From contig NZ_JACJJC010000020.1 of NCBI RefSeq assembly GCF_016899755.1, positions 1-35,506 of the forward strand: a stretch of 35,506 bases of DNA. Reading direction: 5' to 3'. This document shows positions 16,521 to 25,462 of the stretch, one piece after another (positions within the stretch are counted from its first letter, which is position 1; every line of letters begins with the position of its first letter). Source of the DNA: Sutterella massiliensis. GTDB taxonomy: Bacteria; Pseudomonadota; Gammaproteobacteria; Burkholderiales; Burkholderiaceae_F. The notes under the pieces are model-generated. The model saw only the letters and a list, made by a program, of their open reading frames with translations. It did no database searches and was not told the origin of the DNA. The position numbers and the translations under genes are program-made.

Positions 16521-17299
16521 GACGCCCTCCGCTTTGTCGTTTCATCGGTCGACGCCGGCGCTTCAGCACCCGCGGCTGCCGCGCCGCGCTTCAATGGCCG
16601 CACGACGATCCCGCGTTCGCGCCCCGTTCGATAAGCCTGGAAGACATTGGCCGGGCAAACCTTTTCGCAAAGACCGCAGCCGTTGCAGATCTGCGAATCG
16701 ATCACGGGCACGTTTTGACTGTTGAGCGTGATCGCGTCGTAGGGGCACTTCTCGTAGCAGACGCGGCACGCACCCGTTCTGAGCGCAATGCAGCGGTCGG
16801 TGAGCTCAGCGAGTCCCACCTTCTCCGTTTCCTTCTCAAAGGGTTCGATCGCGCCCGTCGGACAGACATCGGCGCATTTGCCGCAAAAGTCGCAGTGCCC
16901 GAGCCGGAAGTCGAGGACGGGCGTACGAAGCCGAACGAGGCCGTCCGCCCAGTCGGCCATGCCGATGACATCCGTGTGGCAGACGCCCCTGCAGCGGTCG
17001 CACTTCAAGCACCGCGCCAGAAATTCGTCCTCGGGAACGCTCCCCGGCGGCCGAATCCGAGTCTCGGCGCGTGCGGGGTCGCCCGGCACAAGTGCCGCAC
17101 CGGCGCCGAGCGCAAAAAGAAACGCAATGCCGCCGACGCCCGCAGCCGTCCCTTTGAGGAGAGACCGGCGGTCGGTTTTAAGGACGTGCGGCTCTGCGGC
17201 ATGCCGTTCGGCCTCTACTGGCGGTTGCCCGGGCGCCCGAAACGCTTCGGATCGCTCTTCAACTGCCGCTTCGCACTTCTCGTCTTGCTTCTCAGTCAT
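16517..17299 (-). CDS. NapG-like Tat-exported ferredoxin with four [4Fe-4S] sites
   Basis: The 260-residue protein starts at the ATG at 17299; upstream in-frame codons give only low-complexity sequence. After an acidic 40-residue head comes a Tat motif (DRRSLLKG, 43-50) and a hydrophobic segment. Four cluster motifs follow: CLKCDRCRGVCH (97-108), CDFCGKCADVCP (136-147), CRVCYEKCP (178-186, with Cys170) and CNGCGLCEKVCP (205-216). This is the MauM/NapG pattern; NapG with NapH passes electrons from menaquinol to a periplasmic reductase. It overlaps the next gene by ATGA, so the two are translationally coupled. The long acidic head before the Tat motif is unusual. Confidence 0.9.
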   Translation of the reverse strand: MTEKQDEKCEAAVEERSEAFRAPGQPPVEAERHAAEPHVLKTDRRSLLKGTAAGVGGIAFLFALGAGAALVPGDPARAETRIRPPGSVPEDEFLARCLKCDRCRGVCHTDVIGMADWADGLVRLRTPVLDFRLGHCDFCGKCADVCPTGAIEPFEKETEKVGLAELTDRCIALRTGACRVCYEKCPYDAITLNSQNVPVIDSQICNGCGLCEKVCPANVFQAYRTGRERGIVVRPLKRGAAAAGAEAPASTDETTKRRAS

Positions 17300-17430
17300 G
17301 ATTCGATTCCGAAGGTTATGGCGCCCGCTCGCGCTATCGCGTCGGGCCGCAGTGATGGGACCGGGGCGGCGGGGAGCCGACATTGACCTCGCGCACGCGC
17401 GCCCCGAGCGAAATGGCTCTCGGCCGCGTT

Positions 17431-18120
17431 TTATGCGGCCGCACCCGCTTTCGCGTCTTTTTCAAGGTCTTCCAGGAGCGCCGCATCCATCGCGATGAAG
17501 CCTTCGGTCACGAGCGAGACGGCCGGGTAGAAGTCCGTTGCCGGGCACTTGCGAACATCGCGCGCGAAGTCCGCCACCCAGCGCATCGGGTGTTCGGTGA
17601 GAAAGCGCTTCGAAGCGGCCAGTTCGCGGCGATAGGCCGCGTCGTCGCCGATCTTCACAGCGTCGATCATGCGGTCGTTCAGGTGCGCGAGGAACGCGAA
17701 CTCGAGCCCGAGCTGATCTTCATGTGCGTCAACCTTCGGGTCCTTCTCGAAACCCGCTTCGCGATAGGCCTTGCAGACCGCCTCCCAGGCGTCCTGCATC
17801 ACGAGATGTTCGGGGCTCGTGTAGACCGACTCGATCGGATAGGCGGCACCCGACGTGACGCCCGCGGAGAGGAAAATGCGCGCGTAGTCGACGGCAAGCG
17901 TCTCAACTGGGTCGGCCCCGAGGTCGCCGCCCGCGAGGCATTTCGCGAGGCGCTGCCAGCCTTCAGCCATACGGGGTTCGTCCGCGCCGGCGGGGAAAGT
18001 CATCGAACGCAGCGCCGCAAGAAATGCCGCATCGACTTCCACAATGTAGAGTCGGCTCAGAAGTCGGTAGAGGTTGCCGCGCCCTTCGAGGAGCGCCGTG
18101 AGATCCTGGCTGTTCGTCAT
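17431..18120 (-). CDS. TorD/DmsD-like molybdoenzyme maturation chaperone
   Basis: The protein has about 229 residues from the ATG at 18120, with AAGGACC upstream. It is all-helical, with LYRLLSRLYIVEVD near the start, DYARIFLSAG (the Y-x-R-x-F motif of TorD-type chaperones) around residue 77 and a later E-x-x-H-x-x-x-Q-like EFAFLAHLND region. Such chaperones bind the Tat leader of one molybdoenzyme, here most likely the 20103-22784 protein, and hold it until the cofactor is inserted. It lies between the membrane subunit and the NapG-like gene in the same operon. Confidence 0.85.
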   Translation of the reverse strand: MTNSQDLTALLEGRGNLYRLLSRLYIVEVDAAFLAALRSMTFPAGADEPRMAEGWQRLAKCLAGGDLGADPVETLAVDYARIFLSAGVTSGAAYPIESVYTSPEHLVMQDAWEAVCKAYREAGFEKDPKVDAHEDQLGLEFAFLAHLNDRMIDAVKIGDDAAYRRELAASKRFLTEHPMRWVADFARDVRKCPATDFYPAVSLVTEGFIAMDAALLEDLEKDAKAGAAA

Positions 18121-18427
18121 TTGGTCGGTCCTTTTTGTTTTTGTCGGTTGCGTCCGCCCTTCGTTTTTTTTACGCCTGCGGACTGCGGTTTGTTCATGAA
18201 TTATTGTGCGCCGATTTCTCACGTGCACCTATGGTTGTTTATTCGCCTTTCGGCTACTTCTCCCGGTCGCCGCCCTATCGGCTGTGCCCGAAAAGCCGCA
18301 CTCGAAAAGCGCCTCCGATTGGTTTTCGCTTTTTTTCTTATCGACTCAACTCCTCTCCACAACCTCTCTCTACCCTCTTCGCGCCCCATTTCAGCCGCTT
18401 AAAGAGCGATTCCCTTCCCCCAAGGCC
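18121..18427. other. 307-bp spacer inside the molybdoenzyme operon
   Basis: No gene is seen between the anchor gene and the chaperone gene. On the minus strand the spacer is purine-rich near the anchor gene and A-rich near the chaperone gene. The gap is unusually wide for this compact operon, so it may hold a second promoter or be a lost gene. Confidence 0.4.
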
Positions 18428-19330
18428 TCACCCGAGCAGCAGCACCGCACGGTGCCAGCAGCCCGCGCCCATTGAAGCCGCGAGAAAAGCCAACGCCGCC
18501 CAGAAGAGCGCGGCTCCCGCCGCAGCCTGTCGGACGCGCCCTCTGGCGAGCCAAAGGCCGATCGCCGGAACGACAACGCCTAAGCCGAGCGTGCCGCCCG
18601 CAAAAAGCAGCGCGCCCTCGCCCGAGAAGAGCATCGTGAGGCGCTGCGCCCAAGCGCCGCCATTCGCAAGCACCAATGCAGCGAAGTAGCAGCCGATCCC
18701 GAGAACGGGAAGCAGCGCGCCAAAGAGCACTTGGCTCGAATGAACGCCGACGCTTCGCTCGCCCGCACCGCACGCTGCCGCTTCCGCCGCACGGATCCGC
18801 GAGAGCGCCGCGCCCGACCCCGCGAGCCCCAAACCGAGCGATCGCGCTTCACCCGCGAAGACCGCCGCGGCGGCGGCAAGCCCCGCAAAGCCCGCACTCG
18901 GCAGAACGAGCGTCCACGTGTTCCAGGCGGGACGCCAGCTCATGACAAGGGAACTGCCGCAGGCAAGCGCTAGCACGAGTCCCGCAAAAGCGGCGGCACT
19001 TCCGAGTCGGCGCATCGTTGCGGCTTTTGCGCCCGAAAAGAGCGCCAGCCAATAGACCGCACCCGCGATGAACGCAAGCACGATTGAGGCGAGTTCGCGA
19101 AAGATCGCAGACCCCGGATTCGCAAAAGCGGCGAAAACCATGGCGGGACGGCCGAACTGAGCGAGAAGCGCACCGGCCGAAGCCGCTACGAAAAGGAGTC
19201 CGAATAAAGCGACAGCGGAGGCCGCGCGTGCCTTTGCGGCACGCCACTCGAGCAGCGCGAGCGCCATGAGGCAGCCCGCGGCTGCACACGCAAACACCGC
19301 ATAAAGCGCTTGAAGACTTTCCCGCAGCAT
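18428..19330 (-). CDS. DmsC-like membrane anchor subunit
   Basis: The 300-residue protein is mostly hydrophobic, with about eight membrane helices, matching DmsC in length and profile. It would anchor the catalytic and ferredoxin subunits to the membrane and oxidise menaquinol. The ATG at 19330 has a weak AAAGGCG upstream and follows the ferredoxin stop by 40 bp. The Ala-rich composition and very GC-rich codons resemble the neighbours. A NrfD-type anchor is the alternative, but size and gene order favour DmsC. Confidence 0.82.
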   Translation of the reverse strand: MLRESLQALYAVFACAAAGCLMALALLEWRAAKARAASAVALFGLLFVAASAGALLAQFGRPAMVFAAFANPGSAIFRELASIVLAFIAGAVYWLALFSGAKAATMRRLGSAAAFAGLVLALACGSSLVMSWRPAWNTWTLVLPSAGFAGLAAAAAVFAGEARSLGLGLAGSGAALSRIRAAEAAACGAGERSVGVHSSQVLFGALLPVLGIGCYFAALVLANGGAWAQRLTMLFSGEGALLFAGGTLGLGVVVPAIGLWLARGRVRQAAAGAALFWAALAFLAASMGAGCWHRAVLLLG

Positions 19331-19370
19331 GGTTTTCGCCTTTGATTGCGATCCGTGAGACCCCAAAGTC

Positions 19371-19967
19371 TTACGGGATCATCTTCGGCGGGTTCTTCGT
19401 CCATTCGCCGAACTTCTTGTGCAGGATGTAGCGCACCGTCGGGTGGTTGCCCGAGTCGGGCATCGAGTGCACGTTTTCCGGACCCGCCGCCGCGATCGCC
19501 TTCGAGACGTCGCTTTCGGGATCGTCGATGTCGCCGAAGAAGCGCGCATGCGCGCAGCAGACCTTCACGCATGCAGGCAGCTCGCCCGCCTGCTGCAGAT
19601 GGTTGCAGGCCGTGCACTTTTCAACGACCTTCGTTTCGGGGTTGAACGTACGGGCGCCATACGGGCACGCGGCCATGCAGGCGCGGCAGCCGATGCACTT
19701 TTCCTTGTCGACAAGGATCTGGCCGTCTTCCGTGCGGTAAGTGGCCTTTGTCGGACAGACCTTCACGCAGGGCGCATCCTTGCAGACCTGGCAGATGTGC
19801 GGCAGGAAATACTGCTTGATGTCGGGGAACGTGCCGACGGGACCGATCGTGTGCACTTTGTTGTAGTAGACCCCGAGCGGAACGCCGTTTTCCTGCTTGC
19901 AGGCGACTTCGCAGGCCATGCAGCCCGTGCAGCGGTCGAGGTCGATAACGAATGTCTTCTGAGTCAT
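19371..19967 (-). CDS. DmsB-like four-cluster ferredoxin subunit
   Basis: The 198-residue protein has four ferredoxin-type motifs: CTGCMACEVAC, CQVCKDAPCVKVCP, CIGCRACMAACP and CTACN...CVKVCC. This is the DmsB/PhsB pattern that carries electrons from the anchor subunit to the molybdenum subunit. It has no leader, so it is presumably exported as a passenger with the Tat-bearing catalytic subunit. The gene follows that subunit by 135 bp on the same strand. Confidence 0.93.
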   Translation of the reverse strand: MTQKTFVIDLDRCTGCMACEVACKQENGVPLGVYYNKVHTIGPVGTFPDIKQYFLPHICQVCKDAPCVKVCPTKATYRTEDGQILVDKEKCIGCRACMAACPYGARTFNPETKVVEKCTACNHLQQAGELPACVKVCCAHARFFGDIDDPESDVSKAIAAAGPENVHSMPDSGNHPTVRYILHKKFGEWTKNPPKMIP

Positions 19968-20102
19968 AGCGAAAATTCTTCCGTAATCGTGTCGCCGTGC
20001 CGCCCGCTTCCTTTGTTGCTAAAGCGGCACGGTGATCCAAGCCCATGAGCCGACCGGTCGAATCGAGCGAACCCGATTCGCCGGGGACCGAACGTCAAAG
20101 CC

Positions 20103-22784
20103 TCAGCCGAGCTTCGGATTCGGCGTCGTGTCGGTCGGCTGCGGCAGCCAGGGCTTAAAGTCCTCGGGCTTCGTCCAAATGCCTTCGGGCGCGCCCTCGG
20201 CCTTGGAGATGCGGACCTGAATGCCGCGAAGCGTGTAGGTGCCGACCACGTCGTTGAAGGGCGGGTCGTTCTTCGTGAGCACGTTCACGTTCGCTTCCAT
20301 CCAGCCGTGGGTGGGCGTATCGAGCGTTTCCGGGAACCAGAAGCGTTCCATGTAGAGCACGCCGGCACTCACGCCTTCGGTCACGAGCACCTTGCCGCGG
20401 GTCTTGCCGCGCTTCGACTCGATCCAGGCCCAGTCGCCCGTGGCGACGCCGTACTTCTTGGCGTCGACGGGGTTCACCCAGAGTTCGGGCACCGGATAGA
20501 TTTCGCGCAGATACGGCACGTTGCGCAGCGTCCCGTGGTGATAGACCGGGATGCGGCCGTTCGTCAGGATGAGCGGGAATTCGCGCCCGATCTCGTTCGT
20601 CGGATTTTCCGCGGGCTCGAGATAGTAGGGCAGCGGATCGTAGTCCTTCGAGGCGGGCGGCAGCGGCTGCAGCGCATAGGGCTTGCCCGTGCGGGCGAGC
20701 GTAATCCAAATGTCGCCGTAGAGCTCGAGCTTCTTCGAAGGCGTGCGGAATCCCTGCGGCAATCCCGTCTTCGGGTCCTTGTTGAGGTACACGTAGTACG
20801 TGTTCCACTTGTCGTACGGCATGTACGTGACCGGGTTGTGCGCAAGGAGCTGCTTCCAGGTCATGTTGATGCGCTTCAAGCGGCCGTCAAGGAGCTCTTC
20901 CATCGAATCCCAGTACGCGAGGTCGTCCTTCATGAACTCGGGATCGCAGGCGCGCTTGGCGTTTTCGTTGCCGAGCGCCGCGCAGCGCTTGATCAACTTC
21001 GACCAGAAGAGCGTTTCGTCTTCGGTTTCCCAAACGTGAGCGACCGCCTGACGCGCGAACACCATGTTGAGCGACTCGATCAGCATGTTCGTTTCGAGCC
21101 ATTCGGTCGCCGGCAGCAGCATGTCCGCATACATCGAGAACGAGGTCGGATACATGTACATGTGCACGATCAGGTCGCACTTTTCCATGGCCTTGACCCA
21201 GCTGCCGGCATTGCCGTTCACGCCGAACTTGTTGCCCGAGCGTTCGAGCCACACCTTGATCGGATAGGGCTTGCCCGTGAGCATCGCATCGAGCACGGCG
21301 CTCGGCTGCGCGGCGTCCCACTGAATGAGGCCCTTGTGCTCGTTGCTGCCCAGGCGCTTCGTGAGCTGCCCTTCGGGAAGGAGGTACGAGCAGCGGGTCG
21401 CGAGCGAACCGGCGGGCACGACATTGGACGACGGATTGCGTTGCATGAGCGAACCCGGACGCTCCACGTTGCCCATCAATGCATTGAGGATCACGGCGCC
21501 CATGGCCGCCTGCACGGAGTTCGGCGTCTGGTCGGTTGCAACGCCCAAAGACACGCCCGAGGGACCGTCCGCGTAGATCTTGATCGCTTCTTCGATCTTC
21601 TTCGGATCGAGCCAGCACTCCTTGGCGGTCGCTTCTAGAGTCCAAGGCTCAACGCGTTCCTTGAGGCAGCGGAAGCCCGTCTTGTACTTCTTCCCCTGAT
21701 ACTCGAATTCGCCGTCAAGTTCCGGATCAAGCGCATCGTCCCACGGATACTTGATCGCCTTCGGGGACTTCGTCTTCTTGTCCCAAACGACGTAGGTCTT
21801 TTCGTCGCCCTTCGGGTCGAGGTCCTTGGCGCGAACAAGCATCTTCGTTTCAACATTGACGAGGTACGGCAGATTCGTCCAATGCATCACGAAGTCTTCG
21901 TCATAGATCTTCTGATCGATGATGTAGCGCATCCAGCCGAGCATGAGCGCAACGTCGGTGCCCGGACGGATCGGAAGCCACACGTCGGCGCGCTGCGCTT
22001 CCGGAATGAAGCGCGGATCGATCACGACCGTCTTGACGCCCTTGGCACGCAACGTCACGATTGCCTGGCCGCCGCCCGCGGGGTTGCTGTAGGACGGGTC
22101 CGTACCCCAGAGCACGAGCGCCTTCATCTTCGTGTTCGGGTTATAGATTTCGCGGCTCTTTTCGTCGGCGATCGACGTGTCGGGACCGCCGTACATCATG
22201 TCGAAGGCGAGCGTACGCGGCAGGTAGCACTGCGCGCAGCCCGGTTCATAGAAGTTCGGGGTACCGAAAGCGTTCGCAACGCGCGGAATGCCGCGGAAGG
22301 CGGGGTTGCCGCCGCCGCCCGTCGTGATCAGCACGGACTCGGCGCCGTACTCGTGGCGCACTTCTTCCATTTTCTTCGCGATGCGGTCGATCGCCTCTTC
22401 CCAGCTGATGCGCCGCCACTTGTTTTCGCCGCGCTTGCCTACGCGAATAAGCGGGTACTTGTTGCGGTTCGGATGGTAGAGCGCCGAAATGCCAGCCAAG
22501 CCCTTCGGGCAAAGCGCGCCCTTGCTCATCGGGTATTCGGGATTACCTTCAAGCTTGACGACGCGGCCGTTGCGCACATGCGCCAAGACGCCGCAGTTGT
22601 GGATGCAGGCGCGGCAGCAGGTCTTCACGATCTTCGTTTCACCGGCGGCGGCACCCGCGGCAGGCGCGGGAGCGGGAGCGGCTGCGGCATGCGCACTCGG
22701 AATCAGACCGTCTGTGCGGCCGATCGCAGCGGACAAACCGGCAACGGCCGTCGCTTCAAGGAAGCTTCTGCGAGAAAGTTGCAT
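20103..22784 (-). CDS. Tat-exported molybdopterin oxidoreductase, substrate unknown
   Basis: The 893-residue protein starts at the ATG at 22784 with AAAGGAG upstream and a Tat motif (SRRSFLEA). An Ala/Pro linker (34-48) leads to the [4Fe-4S] site CRACIHNC with Cys92 (Cys57, 60, 64, 92). A TTGGGGNPAFRG segment and EPGCAQCYLPR (180-190) follow, where a Cys could be the metal ligand. WGTDPSYSNPAGGGQ and the C-terminal cofactor domain complete the fold. DMSO reductases have Cx3Cx3C and a Ser ligand; the Cx2Cx3C pattern and GCAQCYLPR block recall acetylene hydratase and gut catechol dehydroxylases. That comparison is from memory and not a search. It heads the operon with B, C, chaperone, NapG and NapH-GltD partners. 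Confidence 0.9.
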   Translation of the reverse strand: MQLSRRSFLEATAVAGLSAAIGRTDGLIPSAHAAAAPAPAPAAGAAAGETKIVKTCCRACIHNCGVLAHVRNGRVVKLEGNPEYPMSKGALCPKGLAGISALYHPNRNKYPLIRVGKRGENKWRRISWEEAIDRIAKKMEEVRHEYGAESVLITTGGGGNPAFRGIPRVANAFGTPNFYEPGCAQCYLPRTLAFDMMYGGPDTSIADEKSREIYNPNTKMKALVLWGTDPSYSNPAGGGQAIVTLRAKGVKTVVIDPRFIPEAQRADVWLPIRPGTDVALMLGWMRYIIDQKIYDEDFVMHWTNLPYLVNVETKMLVRAKDLDPKGDEKTYVVWDKKTKSPKAIKYPWDDALDPELDGEFEYQGKKYKTGFRCLKERVEPWTLEATAKECWLDPKKIEEAIKIYADGPSGVSLGVATDQTPNSVQAAMGAVILNALMGNVERPGSLMQRNPSSNVVPAGSLATRCSYLLPEGQLTKRLGSNEHKGLIQWDAAQPSAVLDAMLTGKPYPIKVWLERSGNKFGVNGNAGSWVKAMEKCDLIVHMYMYPTSFSMYADMLLPATEWLETNMLIESLNMVFARQAVAHVWETEDETLFWSKLIKRCAALGNENAKRACDPEFMKDDLAYWDSMEELLDGRLKRINMTWKQLLAHNPVTYMPYDKWNTYYVYLNKDPKTGLPQGFRTPSKKLELYGDIWITLARTGKPYALQPLPPASKDYDPLPYYLEPAENPTNEIGREFPLILTNGRIPVYHHGTLRNVPYLREIYPVPELWVNPVDAKKYGVATGDWAWIESKRGKTRGKVLVTEGVSAGVLYMERFWFPETLDTPTHGWMEANVNVLTKNDPPFNDVVGTYTLRGIQVRISKAEGAPEGIWTKPEDFKPWLPQPTDTTPNPKLG

Positions 22785-23438
22785 GGAATCGATCTCCTTT
22801 TGTGTTCGGCTTTGCGGCCGCTTTCGCAAGCGTTTGCTCCGATCGCTTCGAAGAAGCGCTTACGCAAGCGGGCACGCCGCCGATCCGTTTGTTGAGCTTG
22901 AAGCGGTGCGTGCGACGCTTCACGTCGCTCACCGGCATGTCAAGCCCGATGCCGAAGCAGTTCAGTCAATGGGGTCCCGCGTCTTGGCAGCCGTGTTCCG
23001 CCGCCCGACGCAAACCGCCTCGGTTGAGCAAATTCTGCGCATCTTCTTTTGCAGTAGCACCAATAAATCCGCAAACAACTTTGCGTTTACAGCAATCTCT
23101 TTTCACGATCGCCGTCCTGCATTTTGACCGAAAAAACACGATCAAATTGGTCAGGATTTCCGTTTCCCACGGAATTCAGCCCTTTATCTTCGTTTGAGCA
23201 TCACGGCTTTTCAAAATCACTACCCCCTTTCGGGGCGCAACAGCGCAGCTGAGGCTTCCACCGATTTTTGGCACAAACCGCCCTTCTCGGTGAAATTCCC
23301 AGTTCGTTCTCAACGAGATAACTTGTCCTTTTTAGCGAAATGGGCTGTGACCACGCCGCATAAGGAGAAAAACAAAAGCCGGCGGCGTCCGGATCTACGG
23401 CCTCCGTCGACTTTTCAAGCGCCGAGAGCTCAACGAGC
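22785..23438. other. 654-bp spacer upstream of the molybdoenzyme operon
   Basis: The spacer must carry the operon promoter on the minus strand; the ribosome site is AAAGGAGATC next to the start. The part at 23050-23360 is AT-richer and is the likeliest promoter region, with TGACC-N19-GGTCA around 23124-23152. Short open frames on both strands show no ribosome site or known domain. A GC stem followed by TTTTGTTTTTC on the minus strand (about 23365-23400) may terminate the acetyltransferase gene. Confidence 0.4.
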
Positions 23439-24107
23439 TTAATGCCCTAACCTGCGCTTGATTTCGCTTCGTACCGCCTCAACATCGGGCGAAGTCAAAA
23501 AGGGAAGGAACTCGGTCACGGCCTCGACATCCCAATTCCACCAAGCGAGCTCTTCAAGCAGCTCGATCAACTCGTCGTCAAAGCGTTTGCGCTTCACGGT
23601 CGCCGGATTGCCGACCGCGACAGAATAAGCGGGTACGTTTTTGGCAACCACCGAATAGGCACCGATGATCGCGCCGTCGCCGATCTTGACCCCGGGAAGA
23701 ATCTTCGCTTCGCGCCCGATCCAGACGTCGTTGCCGATCACGATGTCGCCGTGGTGCGGGAGTTCGTCGATGTGCGGCGTTGAACGTTCGCGCCAAACGC
23801 CGCCCATGACGTTGAATGGATACGTCGAAATGCTCGACATGCGGTGATTGGCCGCGCCCATCATGAACTGCACGCCTTTGGCGATCATGCAGTAGCGCCC
23901 GATCACGAGACGGTCGCCGAACTGCGGGTAGTTGAAAAGAACGTTGCGCGCTTCAAACTGCGTCGGATCCTCATCGTCGTCGTAATACGTGAAGTCGCCC
24001 ACTTCGATATTGGGGGCTTTGATGACGTTCTTCAAAAAGCAGGTGGTCCCGTACTCGTTTGCGATCACGCGGTTGGGATCCGGGTAGTCGATTTTTGCGC
24101 TTGTCAT
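23439..24107 (-). CDS. Xenobiotic acyltransferase (Vat/CatB-type, left-handed beta-helix)
   Basis: This gene encodes 222 residues from the ATG at 24107 with a GGAGG site. Hexapeptide-repeat turns such as [21 protein letters not shown] and [18 protein letters not shown] form a left-handed beta-helix. MMGAANHRM holds the catalytic His, and [13 protein letters not shown] closes the coil as in the Vat streptogramin and CatB chloramphenicol acetyltransferases. The family moves acetyl from acetyl-CoA to a hydroxyl. Drug resistance is only one possibility, since many chromosomal members have unknown acceptors. It stands alone. Confidence 0.88.
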   Translation of the reverse strand: MTSAKIDYPDPNRVIANEYGTTCFLKNVIKAPNIEVGDFTYYDDDEDPTQFEARNVLFNYPQFGDRLVIGRYCMIAKGVQFMMGAANHRMSSISTYPFNVMGGVWRERSTPHIDELPHHGDIVIGNDVWIGREAKILPGVKIGDGAIIGAYSVVAKNVPAYSVAVGNPATVKRKRFDDELIELLEELAWWNWDVEAVTEFLPFLTSPDVEAVRSEIKRRLGH

Positions 24108-24277
24108 TGAGGCTCCTCCGGTCGATCTTCTATTTGTAGCCGTCACAGCGAACGCGAACGCCATCGAGAAAGCTCCACTGCGACGGCATTTGAGCGAAGT
24201 TCACCCGCCGCCCTTGTACCTGTCCTCGGGTGCAACACCGAGCTCGTGAAGCCGAACAAATGAGCGCTTCATCGCTC

Positions 24278-24304
24278 GAATTGGCGAAACGGTTTCGCCA
24301 ATTC
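24278..24304. repeat. Perfect 12-bp inverted repeat with 3-base loop
   Basis: GAATTGGCGAAA (24278-24289) pairs exactly with 24293-24304 around CGG. It lies between the b-type cytochrome and the acetyltransferase gene, 101 bp after the cytochrome stop, in a 297-bp spacer. No T run follows, so it may be a messenger-stabilising hairpin, a Rho-associated end or an operator. Confidence 0.65.
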
Positions 24305-24404
24305 AAGCCTTGACAATTCTCTATCTCCGGATCAATTGATGTGCACTTTTTTTGCTCGACGTCAATCGCTGGAACACGTATTCGGTCAATTCCGAAGACG
24401 CCGC

Positions 24405-25121
24405 TTATTTTTGCACCCCAATGCTTCGCTCGTGAAGAATCTTCAGTTCGGCATTGATCCGTTCCACCTCCAGATCTTCGGCAACCCAAAGCGGAGCCGT
24501 TTTTCTGGCGCGCGCTTCAGGAATGAAGCCTTTTCCAAAACGCAGAAGCGCTCGTAAGGAAACGGCCGATGCAACGCCCATCGGAATATGCGCAATGAGG
24601 ATCACCACGCTCAAGGCAAAAGCAGATGAGTGCAAGAACCGCAGAACTTCGTACGCCGCACTTGCGTCGCCGGCCGGGCTGTGCGAAAAGAAAAGTGCCA
24701 ATCCGGTTGCGACGAGCGTGAAGTTTGCAAAGACGAGCACCGCATACGCTATGCGCTGCCCGGCGTTGTAGCGGCCCTGGGGCGGAACGGCACCCGGAGC
24801 CAGCTTGCGTCCGAAAAGCTTCTGCGGATAGCCGCCCAGACACCTCAGCCAAGCGAAGAAATGACGGTCGCGGCGGAAAATTTCATGAAGCATCCGCTTG
24901 AAGCGAGCTTTGGCTCCAACCGTATAAACAAGAAGGATGGCCGAGAGCACCGCGCCCGCAAAGAAGTGCGCCCCCAAAGCGGCGTGAGAAGGCTCTCCCC
25001 CCGCTCTCAGCGCCGATCCGATTGCAATGCCCGAGAAGCCGAGCGCAATCCATGCAATCGCATTGAGGAAATGAGTGAGTTGATCGCTCGTCGTAAAGCG
25101 GCGAATAAAAGTCGTCTGCAT
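24405..25121 (-). CDS. Di-heme b-type cytochrome (formate dehydrogenase gamma / cytochrome b561 type)
   Basis: The 238-residue protein starts at the ATG at 25121 with GGAGG upstream. Four membrane helices are visible, with histidines placed as in FdnI-type anchors: His17 in QLTHFLN, His in GAHFFAG, and two in LRFLHSSAFALSVVILIAHI. The GGYPQKLFGRK and RYNAGQRIAYAVLV segments also match the family, which passes electrons between quinones and periplasmic enzymes. No dehydrogenase or ferredoxin subunit is next to it, so its partner must be elsewhere or lost. Confidence 0.83.
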   Translation of the reverse strand: MQTTFIRRFTTSDQLTHFLNAIAWIALGFSGIAIGSALRAGGEPSHAALGAHFFAGAVLSAILLVYTVGAKARFKRMLHEIFRRDRHFFAWLRCLGGYPQKLFGRKLAPGAVPPQGRYNAGQRIAYAVLVFANFTLVATGLALFFSHSPAGDASAAYEVLRFLHSSAFALSVVILIAHIPMGVASAVSLRALLRFGKGFIPEARARKTAPLWVAEDLEVERINAELKILHERSIGVQK

Positions 25122-25462
25122 GCTTGAAGCCTCCTGAAAGTGAATGCGCACTCGCGGCACGCTTGCTTCGGGAGCGAGCAGACGGAAATTTCTTCCGCTG
25201 GAGCGGCGCGCATCCAATCGTGGGCTCGGGGCGCAGGATGCGCTCCGGCCGGCATGTTTTCGATCGCGCCACGATCACGGACTCAAGTTTACGCAGAAAC
25301 CCCGTTAAGCTTTGTTAAGTAGCACAAAAGAATGTTGCAGCCCGCGCATTGGCGGATTCCTCGTATCCGAAAGGTTGCGGCAGCAGCAAAACACAAAGGT
25401 GTCCCTACACGCGTGCTGACAAACTTTGCCTGTCTGTTTTTAAAACTTAAGAACCCGTCCCA
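25122..25462. other. 341-bp spacer between b-type cytochrome and H-NS-like gene
   Basis: It holds the promoter of the cytochrome gene. A stretch with GTTAAG twice (25304-25320) is the only repeat noticed. I see no gene. Confidence 0.35.

Noticed and set aside
22801..23127. Possible small gene upstream of the central molybdoenzyme operon
   Set aside because: Several frames are open but none has a ribosome site, a recognisable motif or consistent coding bias.
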